Assembly: GCA_045604965.1 (NCBI GenBank)
Contig: JAZUPB010000053.1
Location: forward strand, 1 to 64,000
Reading direction: 5' to 3'
From: JAISGQ01 sp045604965
GTDB taxonomy: Bacteria; Bacillota; Clostridia; Oscillospirales; Acutalibacteraceae
Length of the DNA stretch: 64,000 nucleotides
A model generated the notes under the pieces. The model worked only from the letters and a program-made list of their open reading frames with translations. It ran no database searches and was not told the origin of the DNA. Position numbers and translations under genes: made by a program. Below, in pieces: positions 33,603-42,402 of this stretch. How positions within the stretch are numbered: the first letter of the stretch is position 1; every line of letters begins with the position of its first letter.

Positions 33603-35195
33603 TTACTTTTCAAGCTCTATTCTGGAAAACAGGATTGATATTTCTGAAGGTATTTCTTTTTTATCAGTTTCTTTTTCTCCCCAGCTTAGATCTATACCTA
33701 ACCATTCTGCTATTTTTGACGACGAAAAAGGTAAAAACGGGCTCAGCAAAACAGCTGCGTTGGCTATCAGATATATGCAGTTACCGATTGTCTCTCTGCA
33801 CAGTTCCACGTCCTCTGTTCTGGTTTTCCAGGGCTGCTTTGCATCATAATATACATTTCCGAAGCGAACGATCTCAAATATCTCTGCAATTGCATCGCGG
33901 AAAGCGCCTTTTTCGATTTTTTCTCCAACGGACACATACAATTGCTTTACCCTCTCTTTTATTTCACTGTTGATACTTATCTGAGGGATTTCACAATTGA
34001 AATACTTTACTGCAAAAGCAAGGGTTCTGTTTACAAAATTCCCCCATACACCTGCAAGCTCAGAGTTGTTCTGTCTTTTAAATTCCCTTATCGAAAAGTC
34101 GCTGTCCTTTTTCTCAGGGCCGTTTGCAATAAAGAAATATCTTATTGAATCGGAATTGTATTCGTCTGCCAGTTCATTTGCCCATACTGCCCAATTCTGA
34201 CTTGTGGATATCTTTCTACTCTCAAGAGTCAAATATTCGCTTGATATTATTTCGTCAGGCAGGTGAAATCCTTCACCGTGAGCGAGCAGAAGAGAAGGAA
34301 GAATGATCGTATGAAACGGAATATTGTCTTTTCCGTGAACATAATAATGGCGGCTTTCACTTCCGAATAATTCGCCGAAGTCAATTCCTCTTTCCTTGCA
34401 AAGGCTGTATGCCGCCGATAAATATCCCAGAACATTTTCTGCCCAGATATATATCTTTTTATTTTCGAATCCCTCCTTGGGAACATCGATTCCCCAGTCA
34501 AGATCTCTTGTTATCGCTCTGTCTCGCAGTCCTTCGTCTATATATCTTTGTGTAAAAGCAAAGGCGTTTTTTCTCCAGTATGAATGGCTGCGCAAAAATT
34601 CTCTGAGCTCTTTTTCAAGCTTTGATATGAGAAGAAACAGCTGCGTAGATTCTCTGAACTCCAATTCTGCTCCGCATTCTGCACATCTGGGCTCCAATAT
34701 TCTTTCAGGATCCTGAACTTCGCCGCAGATATCGCACTGATCACCCCTTGATTCATTGCCGCAAGACGGACATATGCCAACTATGAGCCTGTCGGCAAGC
34801 ACCTTGCCGCAATTGGGACAATATGCCTGTTTCTCATTTCTTTCCTCAATATATTTGCTTCTGTACAGCTGTTTATGGAACTGCAAAACGAATTCTTTGT
34901 GCTTTTCGTCTGATGTTTTTGTGTAAAGATCGTATGAAAAACCCAGTTTTTCGAAGACTTTGCAAAATTCTTTGTGGTAGTGCTCGCTTATCTTTTCCGG
35001 TGTTGAATTTTCCTGCTTTGCGCGTATTGTAATCGGCGTTCCGTGACAATCACTGCCGGATACATAGAAAACTCTGTCTCCTTTTGCTCTGAAATAACGC
35101 GCCAGTACATCTCCCGGAAGAAGAGCCGCAATATGTCCGATATGAAGCGAGCCGTTGGCATAGGGCCAAGCTCCACCAATAAGTATGTTGTTCAT
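33603..35195 (-). CDS. metG: methionyl-tRNA synthetase
   Basis: 530 residues. The HIGH motif is in GSLHIGHIAA, and the KMSKS loop is the variant ESRKISTS. Knuckles with CPNCGK, CPSCG, CDICG and CAECG indicate the zinc-rich form. The C-terminal tRNA-binding (Trbp111-like) domain found in many bacterial MetRS is absent. It charges initiator and elongator tRNA-Met. It is controlled by the T-box leader just upstream. Confidence 0.95.
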   Translation of the reverse strand: MNNILIGGAWPYANGSLHIGHIAALLPGDVLARYFRAKGDRVFYVSGSDCHGTPITIRAKQENSTPEKISEHYHKEFCKVFEKLGFSYDLYTKTSDEKHKEFVLQFHKQLYRSKYIEERNEKQAYCPNCGKVLADRLIVGICPSCGNESRGDQCDICGEVQDPERILEPRCAECGAELEFRESTQLFLLISKLEKELREFLRSHSYWRKNAFAFTQRYIDEGLRDRAITRDLDWGIDVPKEGFENKKIYIWAENVLGYLSAAYSLCKERGIDFGELFGSESRHYYVHGKDNIPFHTIILPSLLLAHGEGFHLPDEIISSEYLTLESRKISTSQNWAVWANELADEYNSDSIRYFFIANGPEKKDSDFSIREFKRQNNSELAGVWGNFVNRTLAFAVKYFNCEIPQISINSEIKERVKQLYVSVGEKIEKGAFRDAIAEIFEIVRFGNVYYDAKQPWKTRTEDVELCRETIGNCIYLIANAAVLLSPFLPFSSSKIAEWLGIDLSWGEKETDKKEIPSEISILFSRIELEK

Positions 35196-35249
35196 AATTT
35201 ATACCTCATTTCTTTAGTTGATAACACCTTGTATGACTTTACAAATCAA

Positions 35250-35563
35250 TAAAAAAACGCTCTCACCCCCATACATTCGTACAAGGGACGAGAGCGACAT
35301 ACTCACGTGTTACCACCCTAATTCACCTGCTTCTCACGACAGCAGGCCTTATCGAGTTCGGATAGGAAATGATCTGTCGAAACTCTATCGCTGTTACGGG
35401 CGATCCCGGCGCAGCCTAACCTCAATGGGCTCGGTACGCAGCTCGGAGACCATATTCGACAGATTCCGCTTTACCCATTCACAGCACATCCAAAAGATGA
35501 TGGGATTCTCTGAAAAGCTTTGGCTGCTTACTCTTTCTCGTCATCGCTGTTACGGTTATTATA
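35250..35563 (-). promoter_or_regulatory. T-box leader of metG (Met specifier) with promoter
   Basis: On the minus strand the conserved T-box AGGGTGGTAACACGTG lies at 35320-35305. The Stem I specifier loop carries GAATATGG with ATG at 35453-35451, so uncharged tRNA-Met is the signal. The terminator is CGCTCTC/GAGAGCG (35297-35258) followed by seven T. The promoter TATAAT is at 35563-35558 with TTGTAA at 35585-35580, overlapping the stop of the upstream symporter gene. Low charged Met-tRNA switches the gene on. Confidence 0.95.
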
Positions 35564-35579
35564 TCACGCAAAATTCAAA

Positions 35580-36926
35580 TTACAATATCATTTTTGAAAG
35601 ATATTCCTTTGTTGACTCTCTGACCTTAGGCGCGAGCACTATAAGCGCCGCGAGATTTGGAAAAGCCATCACCGCATTCAATATATCTGAAATGCTCCAC
35701 ACCGCACTAAGCTGCATAACACTGCCACACACAATTGCTGCAATAAATATTATTCGATAGACCAGTGTATATTTTTCTCCGAAGATATATGTAAAGCTTT
35801 TTTCTCCGTAACAGCTCCAGCCAAGTATTGTTGAAAACGCAAACAGTGCTATTGATACCGTCAGAAATATTCCCCCGAAATCACCAAGCACAGATTCAAA
35901 GGCAGCTGCAGAAAGCAATGCACCGTCAAGCCCGCTGTCAACAGCTCCGCTTGTAAGAATTGCCAAAGCGGTAAGCGTACAAAAAACTACCGTATCTGTG
36001 AAAACCTCAAATATCCCCCACATTCCCTGTATTACCGGGTGTTCCACATCGGCACAGCTGTGAACCATTACAGAACCTCCAAGCCCTGCTTCATTTGAGG
36101 CTATTCCTCTCCTTATACCGATCAGTAATGTTCCAAGTACCCCTCCTGCCGCACTCTTAGGATCAAATGCTCCTTTTATTATATCCTCCATTGCTTTAGG
36201 AATATTTGCTCCGTTGACCGTTATTACGATCAGACAAACTGCTATGTACGCAATGGATATTGCAGGAATAAGCTTTTCAGTAAGCGATGCCACTCTTTTT
36301 AATCCCCCTAGCAGCACAGCACCGACTACGGCTGCAACAACCGCTCCTGTGACAACAGGCGGAATATTCAGACTGTCCTGCGCAGATTGAGACAATGCAT
36401 TTACCTGCACCATATTTCCCATTCCCAGTGCCGCAAGAGTACAAGCAAACGCAAAAATTATCGCCAGCCACCTGCAGTCCATACCGTATTCCATATACTG
36501 CATCGGTCCGCCGCACCATTCTCCTATTGAATTTCTTTTTCTGTAAAGTATTCCGAGCACGTTTTCTGCATAACAGGTTATCATACTGAAAACAGCGCTT
36601 ACAACCATCCAGAATATCGAACCTGCTCCGCCTATTGTTATTGCCGTTGCCACTCCAACAATGTTCCCTGTTCCAAGTGTCCCTGCCAATGCTACAGTCA
36701 AACTCTGAAACTGCGATATTGATTTTTCGTCTTTTGTTTCTGTAGCTCTGCCTCGTTTCAGTACAGAACCTATCGTACTTCCCAGCCACTTTTTTCCGTA
36801 TCTTATCTGAAAAGCTCCTGTGTTGACAGTATATATAATGCCCACTATCATAATAATTCCAATGGTTGCAGGCCCCCACAACAAATTAGCTGTCTCTTCG
36901 AGGAAAAAATTGTTTTTTTGCGACAT
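35580..36926 (-). CDS. alanine/glycine:sodium (AGCS family) symporter
   Basis: 448 residues from ATG 36926 (GGGGGAG upstream); the longer frame is not supported. It has about ten to eleven transmembrane helices and AGCS motifs: SLTVALAGTLGTGNIVGVATA, GGPMQYMEYGM, GIRRGIASNEAGLGG. It imports D/L-alanine or glycine with Na+. The divergent promoter of the PDZ-like gene lies in its 5' region. Confidence 0.93.
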   Translation of the reverse strand: MSQKNNFFLEETANLLWGPATIGIIMIVGIIYTVNTGAFQIRYGKKWLGSTIGSVLKRGRATETKDEKSISQFQSLTVALAGTLGTGNIVGVATAITIGGAGSIFWMVVSAVFSMITCYAENVLGILYRKRNSIGEWCGGPMQYMEYGMDCRWLAIIFAFACTLAALGMGNMVQVNALSQSAQDSLNIPPVVTGAVVAAVVGAVLLGGLKRVASLTEKLIPAISIAYIAVCLIVITVNGANIPKAMEDIIKGAFDPKSAAGGVLGTLLIGIRRGIASNEAGLGGSVMVHSCADVEHPVIQGMWGIFEVFTDTVVFCTLTALAILTSGAVDSGLDGALLSAAAFESVLGDFGGIFLTVSIALFAFSTILGWSCYGEKSFTYIFGEKYTLVYRIIFIAAIVCGSVMQLSAVWSISDILNAVMAFPNLAALIVLAPKVRESTKEYLSKMIL

Positions 36927-37092
36927 TTTCGCTCCCCCTTGACTAATAACGTTAGTTTGTTGTATAATATATTTAGTGAGAGGACAGTTTATGAAATAAA
37001 TTTCTTTTGGGAAAAGTTTTCTTATCTTCTTCACTTAACTGACATAATTGCAGTTTATAATATGTCCATTACAGGACATACGGAGGTCGTTT

Positions 37093-37836
37093 ATGGAGCA
37101 GAACAACAATATATTGCCTCAGGAGCACCCTGAAGCTTTTGCTTCCCCGTCTGTCTCTGCCGAACCTTCTTTTCAGCAGGAACAAAACATTTCAGAGGAT
37201 TATATTGTCACGTCCTACGGCGTAATCTCCCGTGAAGATGTCGAAAAGATCATCAGTGCAAATTACGATCTTGGCGGTATATCCAAACCGTCCCGAAAAA
37301 AGCGTATTCTTCCCTGGATTTTTGGTATTCTCGGCGGAGTCGCTATACTTCTGTTGTGTTTGACTCTTTGTTTTCTTGCTTTCAAACTCAACATTGAAAA
37401 GAAGCCCGATATTCAGGCTCCTCAATTTTCATTTGACGAGGATTTTTTCCACATACCGGATTTCAATATTACACCGAATGTTTCCGGTTCTGACCAGCCT
37501 GATGCTTCCCAGCCCTCTGAAACATCAAATGCAGGACTTGGAGTCATCGTTTCCGCTCTTGATACTTCCAGTTCCACTATGTACGGTATCCCCGGCGGAC
37601 TTGTCATTGTCGGTATCCTTGAGCCTTCCTCTTTTTCAGGTACTGAAGTCAAGGTTTATGATATTATAACCTCTGCAGAAGGTATTCAGATCACATCTAC
37701 TACCGCTCTTGCAGCTCTTTTGGACAAACATCAGATCGGCGATAAGTTTACTATGACTATCACTCGATTTACAGACGGTTTCGCCGAGTCATTTGATGTC
37801 ACTGTCAGTCTTATTGATAAAACTAAATCAGAATAA
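37093..37836 (+). CDS. membrane-anchored protein with PDZ-like C-terminus
   Basis: 247 residues from ATG 37093 (CGGAGG upstream). A polar cytoplasmic N-terminus of about 70 residues is followed by one transmembrane helix (about 73-96), a Pro/Ser-rich stalk and a C-terminal domain (about 148-243). That domain has GLGVIVSALDTSS, YGIPGGLVIVGI and LLDKHQIGDKFTMTITR, as in PDZ domains of HtrA-type proteases, but no protease domain is present. Its promoter is TTGACT, 18 nt, TATAAT in the divergent region (about 36938-36967). It is possibly a substrate-recruiting partner. Confidence 0.65.
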   Translation: MEQNNNILPQEHPEAFASPSVSAEPSFQQEQNISEDYIVTSYGVISREDVEKIISANYDLGGISKPSRKKRILPWIFGILGGVAILLLCLTLCFLAFKLNIEKKPDIQAPQFSFDEDFFHIPDFNITPNVSGSDQPDASQPSETSNAGLGVIVSALDTSSSTMYGIPGGLVIVGILEPSSFSGTEVKVYDIITSAEGIQITSTTALAALLDKHQIGDKFTMTITRFTDGFAESFDVTVSLIDKTKSE

Positions 37837-37889
37837 AGGCTGACACATTAATTACGCTTACGTCTTTATCCCCAATATACTCTTTTCAA

Positions 37890-37929
37890 AACCCAAAACG
37901 GGCAGTCGCAAGGCTGCCCGTTTTGGGTT
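37890..37929 (+). terminator. terminator after the PDZ-like gene
   Basis: AACCCAAAACGGGCAG (37890-37905) with CTGCCCGTTTTGGGTT (37914-37929), a perfect 16-bp stem. Confidence 0.9.
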
Positions 37930-37995
37930 CTATTGATAATTATTCTTCGGGTATGATATAATGTGTAAAAATATATTCTATGAAGGTGCGTACAG

Positions 37996-38520
37996 ATGGT
38001 TTTGCTTATCGTCGATGCTCAAAAGCTTATTACAACCGACAAATTATACTGTTTTGAAAAATTTGTGTGCAACGTTAAATCGCTTATAAACACTGCCAGA
38101 GAAAACAAAATCGAAGTGATATTCATCCGACATGACGACGGCGAAGGTATGCCGCTTTCAGTCGGAACCGAAGGCTTTGAAATATACGATGAATTTATGC
38201 CCCTCTCCGATGAAAAGATATTTGATAAGACCGTCAACAGTCCGTTCAGGGACACAGGGCTCCTTGAATATCTGAGATCAAAGAATGTAAAATCCATTAT
38301 TGTCGCAGGACTTCAGACTGATTACTGTATTGATGCAACTGTGAAATGCGGTTTCGAGCACGGTTTTGATGTTATTGTCCCTGCCTATGCAAACTCGACC
38401 TTTGATAACGAATTTATATCTGCCGAAAGCAGTTACCGATACTACAATGAATTTATGTGGAAAAACAGATATGCAAAATGCATTTCACTGGACGATACCC
38501 TGGCCTTAATGCACAGCTGA
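37996..38520 (+). CDS. isochorismatase-family cysteine hydrolase
   Basis: 174 residues. The catalytic triad of the family is visible: Asp7 in LLIVDAQ, Lys near residue 78 in FDKTVNSPF, and the nucleophilic Cys near 112 in TDYCIDATV. Members include nicotinamidase, isochorismatase and other amidases; the substrate cannot be assigned. GAAGGTG precedes ATG 37996. Single-gene unit with its own promoter region and terminator. Confidence 0.88.
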   Translation: MVLLIVDAQKLITTDKLYCFEKFVCNVKSLINTARENKIEVIFIRHDDGEGMPLSVGTEGFEIYDEFMPLSDEKIFDKTVNSPFRDTGLLEYLRSKNVKSIIVAGLQTDYCIDATVKCGFEHGFDVIVPAYANSTFDNEFISAESSYRYYNEFMWKNRYAKCISLDDTLALMHS

Positions 38521-38526
38521 ACACAA

Positions 38527-38558
38527 GAAAAGCACTTGCATAAAATGCAAGTGCTTTC
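38527..38558. terminator. bidirectional terminator
   Basis: GAAAGCACTTGCAT (38527-38541) with ATGCAAGTGCTTTC (38545-38558), between two convergent genes. Confidence 0.85.
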
Positions 38559-38561
38559 GTT

Positions 38562-38855
38562 TTACCAACGTACTTTATCGTTTATAGTACCGATCGTACT
38601 TCCGATAAAATTATTATTTTCATCATATACAGCCCGCTCGAAATGAGTGGCGCTTCTGTAATCTTCCGCAACATATTCCCCGTACGGTCCCTTTCGGAAA
38701 TAGTACGTAACAATATACTGTCCTTCGCCGAGTTCCGAACGAATATGGGTTATCTTCTGAGTATGAACAGGAACCTGAACTGTATTTTTCGGTGCTGATT
38801 CCACGCGCTTTATTCCGGCTACGTGCACCGGTACTTTCTTATATATCCTTGCCAT
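38562..38855 (-). CDS. hypothetical protein
   Basis: 97 residues, basic N-terminus (MARIYKKVPVHVAGIKRV), then beta-rich sequence with many tyrosines (YIVTYYFRKGPYGEYVAEDY). No recognised domain. GAGGGGTGAACGG lies upstream of ATG 38855. The first residues repeat a VPVH motif (VPVHVAG, VPVHTQK). Confidence 0.55.
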   Translation of the reverse strand: MARIYKKVPVHVAGIKRVESAPKNTVQVPVHTQKITHIRSELGEGQYIVTYYFRKGPYGEYVAEDYRSATHFERAVYDENNNFIGSTIGTINDKVRW

Positions 38856-39085
38856 ATCCGTTCACCCCTCTTTACTTTCATTCTATTATATTATACACCA
38901 CTCAAATTTAAAATCAATAACAAATATTTATTATAAATTTGACTTTATAAACAAAATTATCACATCATTTCCGTCATATTCTCTTAACTCCACAACCTAT
39001 TTTAACCCTTTTGATTGTTGAAATATTGTCAATATTAGGTTATAATATATTGCGTAACCAAAATATTATTTGGAGTGTGAAAATT

Positions 39086-40021
39086 ATGCCTTTGGTAAAC
39101 ACAAAAGAAATGTTCAAGGCTGCTTATGAGGGCGGCTACGCAATCGGCGCATTCAACGTAAACAATATGGAGATCGTTCAGGGTATCACCGATGCCTGCG
39201 CAGAGCTCAAGGCTCCTGTTATTCTCCAGTGCTCTGTTGGCGCTCGCAAGTATGCTCGTTCCAACTATCTCGTAGCTATGGTCAAGGCTGCTGCTGAGGA
39301 GACCGGTCTCCCCATCGCACTTCACCTCGACCACGGTCCTGACTTCGAAGCTTGCAAGAGCTGCATCGACAGCGGCTTTACTTCCGTTATGATCGACGGC
39401 AGCCATCATTCTTTCGAAGACAACATCGCTCTTACCAAGCAGGTCGTTGATTATGCACATCAGTTCGGCGTAACAGTCGAAGGTGAGCTTGGTCAGCTTG
39501 CAGGTATCGAGGATGATGTTAATGTTTCCTCTGAGGATGCTTCCTACACCGATCCCGCTCAGGTTCAGGAGTTCGTTGAGCGCACAGGCGTTGACTCTCT
39601 TGCTATCGCTATCGGTACTTCTCACGGTGCATTCAAGTTCAAGCCCGGTCAGAAGCCCCAGCTCCGCTTCGACATCCTCGAAGAGGTAAGCCGTCGTCTT
39701 CCCGAGTTTCCCATCGTTCTTCACGGTGCTTCTTCCGTTATGCCTGAGTACGTCGAGATGATCCGCAAGTTCGGCGGTCAGATGGACGACGCTATCGGTA
39801 TCCCCGAGGATATGCTCCGTCAGGCAGCTTCTATGGCAGTCTGCAAGATCAACGTTGACTCCGACCTGCGTATTGCTCTCACCGCTGCAGTTCGCCGTCA
39901 CCTTGCTGAGAACCCCACTCACTTCGATCCGAGACAGATCCTTACCCCTGCTCGCGCTGCAATCCACGATGTTGTTGCTCATAAGATCAACAATGTTCTC
40001 GGCTGCGCAAACAAGGCATAA
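39086..40021 (+). CDS. fba: class II fructose-1,6-bisphosphate aldolase
   Basis: 311 residues from ATG 39086; the longer frame is not supported. Zinc and active-site motifs: LHLDHGPDFEACKSCIDSGF, VMIDGSH, EGELGQLAG and VLHGASS. It cleaves FBP in glycolysis. Codon choice is strongly biased (ATC, CTC, GCT), as in highly expressed genes. Promoter TTGAAA (39018), 17 nt, TATAAT (39041-39046). A strong terminator follows. Confidence 0.96.
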   Translation: MPLVNTKEMFKAAYEGGYAIGAFNVNNMEIVQGITDACAELKAPVILQCSVGARKYARSNYLVAMVKAAAEETGLPIALHLDHGPDFEACKSCIDSGFTSVMIDGSHHSFEDNIALTKQVVDYAHQFGVTVEGELGQLAGIEDDVNVSSEDASYTDPAQVQEFVERTGVDSLAIAIGTSHGAFKFKPGQKPQLRFDILEEVSRRLPEFPIVLHGASSVMPEYVEMIRKFGGQMDDAIGIPEDMLRQAASMAVCKINVDSDLRIALTAAVRRHLAENPTHFDPRQILTPARAAIHDVVAHKINNVLGCANKA

Positions 40022-40037
40022 GTATAATATAAAGTTA

Positions 40038-40067
40038 CCCCCTGAGAAGAAAATTCTTCTTAGGGGG
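40038..40067 (+). terminator. terminator of fba
   Basis: CCCCCTGAGAAGAA (40038-40051) with TTCTTCTTAGGGGG (40054-40067), then CTTTTTTA. Confidence 0.9.
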
Positions 40068-40072
40068 CTTTT

Positions 40073-40276
40073 TTATTCTTCAGTTATTTCAAACAGTTCG
40101 TTTGGACTACATTCAAACAATAAACAAAGAGTCTCTATATTCTCATAGCGTATAGATTTTGTCTGATTGTTTATCATTCTGCTGAAATTTTGGTAGCTCA
40201 TACCCAATTGCTTATAAAGCCAATATTTTGTCTTTCCTTTTTTATCCAGCAACTCCAACACTCTCAATTTTATCAT
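40073..40276 (-). CDS. small XRE-family (Cro/C1-type) repressor
   Basis: 67 residues, nearly only the HTH: KLRVLELLDKKGKTKYWLYK, then QLGMSYQNFSRMINNQT and ENIETLCLLFECSPNELFEI. I use ATG 40276 because GGAG lies 9 nt upstream; ATG 40291 is the alternative. It is transcribed away from the Cys-rich gene at 40398, and a palindrome sits over that gene's promoter, the usual repressor-target layout. Confidence 0.85.
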   Translation of the reverse strand: MIKLRVLELLDKKGKTKYWLYKQLGMSYQNFSRMINNQTKSIRYENIETLCLLFECSPNELFEITEE

Positions 40277-40329
40277 AAGATATTTCTCCATAACTTACTT
40301 TTTTATGAGATAATATCTTATTCTCGCCC

Positions 40330-40364
40330 TTTACATATAGATTAATGCATTATATAATGTATTA
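40330..40364 (+). promoter_or_regulatory. promoter with palindromic operator for the Cys-rich gene
   Basis: TTTACA (40330-40335), a 17-nt spacer and TATAAT (40353-40358). The -10 lies inside a perfect 12-bp palindrome CATTATATAATG (40348-40359), which extends with one mismatch to 22 bp (40343-40364). A dimeric repressor bound here would block the promoter. Confidence 0.75.
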
Positions 40365-40397
40365 GTCTATATAATATTTGTTTTTGGAGGTGCAAAT

Positions 40398-40565
40398 TTG
40401 AGCTCTGATGAAATTTTGACAGTTGTTCCAGGATACAATGGAAACGATTGTCCATACAATGGTGAACACTTTGACAATAACGGCAATCTTATTGAGTGTC
40501 AATGTGACGAATGCGATTTTATGATGTGTTGCGTTGATATTGCACAAGTTTTTTATAAGGTGTAA
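40398..40565 (+). CDS. 55-residue cysteine-rich small protein
   Basis: A short gene found by reading the sequence: TTG 40398 after GGAGGTG (6 nt spacing), stop TAA 40563-40565. It encodes 55 acidic residues with cysteines at 18, 34, 36, 39, 44 and 45 (ECQCDECDFMMCC), suggesting a metal-binding site. Its own consensus promoter with palindrome and its own terminator make it a real transcription unit. Family unknown; a zinc-binding regulator, an exported peptide or an antitoxin-like partner are all open. Confidence 0.6.
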   Translation: MSSDEILTVVPGYNGNDCPYNGEHFDNNGNLIECQCDECDFMMCCVDIAQVFYKV

Positions 40566-40569
40566 TTCA

Positions 40570-40596
40570 GAAGGGATGGGCAACGCCCATCCCTTC
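40570..40596 (+). terminator. terminator of the Cys-rich gene
   Basis: GAAGGGATGGGC (40570-40581) with GCCCATCCCTTC (40585-40596), a perfect 12-bp stem just after the stop codon. Confidence 0.75.
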
Positions 40597-40604
40597 CGCT
40601 ATAG

Positions 40605-40799
40605 TTATTCTTCAGCTGCTTTTCTCAGCGCATCGAATGTATTTATATCATTCTGCCTCGTAAACAGCATATCCCGTTTTTCTTTCGGCAAGCCGAGATA
40701 ATAATCCCGAGCCTCGGAATCGACCTCAAGCAGATTGTTAAGGCCTCCTGTGAGTATTCCGTTATAGGTATCAGGCAGTTCGTTTGCTCTGTTATTCAT
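40605..40799 (-). CDS. hypothetical small protein
   Basis: 64 residues from ATG 40799, with GGATGGGAG upstream. Middle: LPDTYNGILTGGLNNLLEVD; end: DINTFDALRKAAEE. Helical and soluble. I recognise no family. The next unit upstream ends in a terminator at 40854, so it is transcribed alone. Confidence 0.55.
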   Translation of the reverse strand: MNNRANELPDTYNGILTGGLNNLLEVDSEARDYYLGLPKEKRDMLFTRQNDINTFDALRKAAEE

Positions 40800-40853
40800 C
40801 TTCTCCCATCCTTTCACTATTATTTTGCCGCGTGATATTCCGTATATACATAA

Positions 40854-40879
40854 AAAAGAGTCCGTAAACGGACTCTTTT
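40854..40879 (-). terminator. terminator of the TPR membrane-protein gene
   Basis: AAAAGAGTCCG (40854-40864) with CGGACTCTTTT (40869-40879) just after the stop at 40882. Confidence 0.85.
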
Positions 40880-40881
40880 AA

Positions 40882-42252
40882 TTAATCGAATGTATAAATC
40901 AAAAGATACTCATCGCAGAGTGCCTTTATGTTTTTTGCATCTTCGCTCCACGACAATTTTTCAAGTATTGGCTGTGCTTTTCTGCAAAGCACAACTATCT
41001 CTCTGCTGCTTAAATTCTCCGGGTTCCCTTCCGGCGGCACAAGCTTGTCTGCTTCCTTGCAGATAAGCGACACATACTCCGATGTCTGTTTATAATCACG
41101 CAGAAGTGAAAAGCCCTCTGCAGCCGTTTCATATCTTCCGCTTTCATATGCCTTTACAGATGCATTATATGTATCTTCTATAAGCTTCTTACGCTCTTCG
41201 CAGTCTTTATATCCGCCGAGCTGTGTGTATATTTGCATTGCCAATTTTGCGCTGTTTTCCTGCTCGACTGAAAGGGCACAATGATAAAGAAGCTCATTTT
41301 TATCCTCAAAATCTGGAAGACTGTTTATTTCATCTGCCGCTTGAGCGAAATTACCCTGATACATCTCAAGCCTTGCATAGCAGTAACGTGCACGGAATCC
41401 GCTGTCCTTGTAGCTGTATCGCTCTGCCAGGTGTTCAAACTCAACATACGCCTGGCTGAACGCCTCTGTATCCTCAAGGTATACTGCATCCATATATTGC
41501 CTGTGAACAGTATTTTTTGCATTTGCAGTAAGCGTCAGTCCAAAAATCACTACTGCGATCAATGCTACTGCAATACAGCTTACAGCCGGAACAGGTGAAA
41601 ATTTACGTGCAAGCTTTTCGCCGCTGCAACTGTCATTTCCGCAAAGCTCTGCTATGTCTCTCAGCGCATTATCTGCCTGATCTTTGCCAAGACGTATTCT
41701 ATAAGAAGCTTTTGAAGTACGCACTTCCAGATATCCGTTTAAAAACGCTGCATCATACATTTCTGATGCTTTGTCTCTGTCTCCCTTGAGCAGTGCAGAA
41801 ACAAACGCAAAAAACGCCTTTACAACACCCATTCGCCCTGCGGTTATTCTGCAGGCACGTTCGATCTCCTCGCGAGGCACTCCATCCAGTGTGTTTCTTC
41901 GAAAACAGCGCGTTCGATAAATAATAACTCTCTTGCCTGTAACTGCAGCACAGCCCGACGAACAGATAAAGCACAGCGGTAATCCTGCCGCTATTAGCAA
42001 AAATCCCAGAATCAGATACCAAATAAAAGTACCGCTGAATGTATGGACCGGGTCTGTATATATCTTCGATACAAAATACAATCCTGCAATGCACAGGACA
42101 AGTCCCTCGATTACTCTCAGGCGTTCATAATAAACCGTATATGGCTGTTCACTGTCCTTTATCTCTTTTCGGACAAGGTACGCAATTTCTCTGCTTTTTC
42201 GTTTGACAAGCTGTATCAGCAAACGCACTGCAGCCAAAAATACTATTGTCAA
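40882..42252 (-). CDS. membrane protein with TPR-like C-terminus
   Basis: At least 456 residues. Helices near 1-15, 45-65 and 72-100, a cytoplasmic part, one more helix near 225-247 and then a helical region with TPR-like repeats (SQAYVEFEHLAERY, FAQAADEINSLPDFEDK, YETAAEGFSLLRDYKQ). Family unknown. TTG 42252 is the annotated start. An in-frame ATT at 42279 has the better ribosome site (AGAGGTG with about 8 nt spacing) and would complete the first membrane helix, so the true start may be that rare codon. Confidence 0.6.
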   Translation of the reverse strand: MTIVFLAAVRLLIQLVKRKSREIAYLVRKEIKDSEQPYTVYYERLRVIEGLVLCIAGLYFVSKIYTDPVHTFSGTFIWYLILGFLLIAAGLPLCFICSSGCAAVTGKRVIIYRTRCFRRNTLDGVPREEIERACRITAGRMGVVKAFFAFVSALLKGDRDKASEMYDAAFLNGYLEVRTSKASYRIRLGKDQADNALRDIAELCGNDSCSGEKLARKFSPVPAVSCIAVALIAVVIFGLTLTANAKNTVHRQYMDAVYLEDTEAFSQAYVEFEHLAERYSYKDSGFRARYCYARLEMYQGNFAQAADEINSLPDFEDKNELLYHCALSVEQENSAKLAMQIYTQLGGYKDCEERKKLIEDTYNASVKAYESGRYETAAEGFSLLRDYKQTSEYVSLICKEADKLVPPEGNPENLSSREIVVLCRKAQPILEKLSWSEDAKNIKALCDEYLLIYTFD

Positions 42253-42402
42253 TGTACTCCATATAAAAAAAGCGTTAATATCAGATCACCTCTTTCTTTG
42301 GATTTTACTATCTCTGTGCCCCCTTGTCAAATCGCTGCACTTGTATTCAATTATTAAAAGTGCTATAATCACTTCATCAATTGATACTCGGAGGGGTATT
42401 TT

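Noticed and set aside
35218..35760. 180-codon plus-strand frame over the metG leader
   Set aside because: It covers the T-box and the end of the symporter gene; the T-box motif, specifier and terminator explain the region fully.
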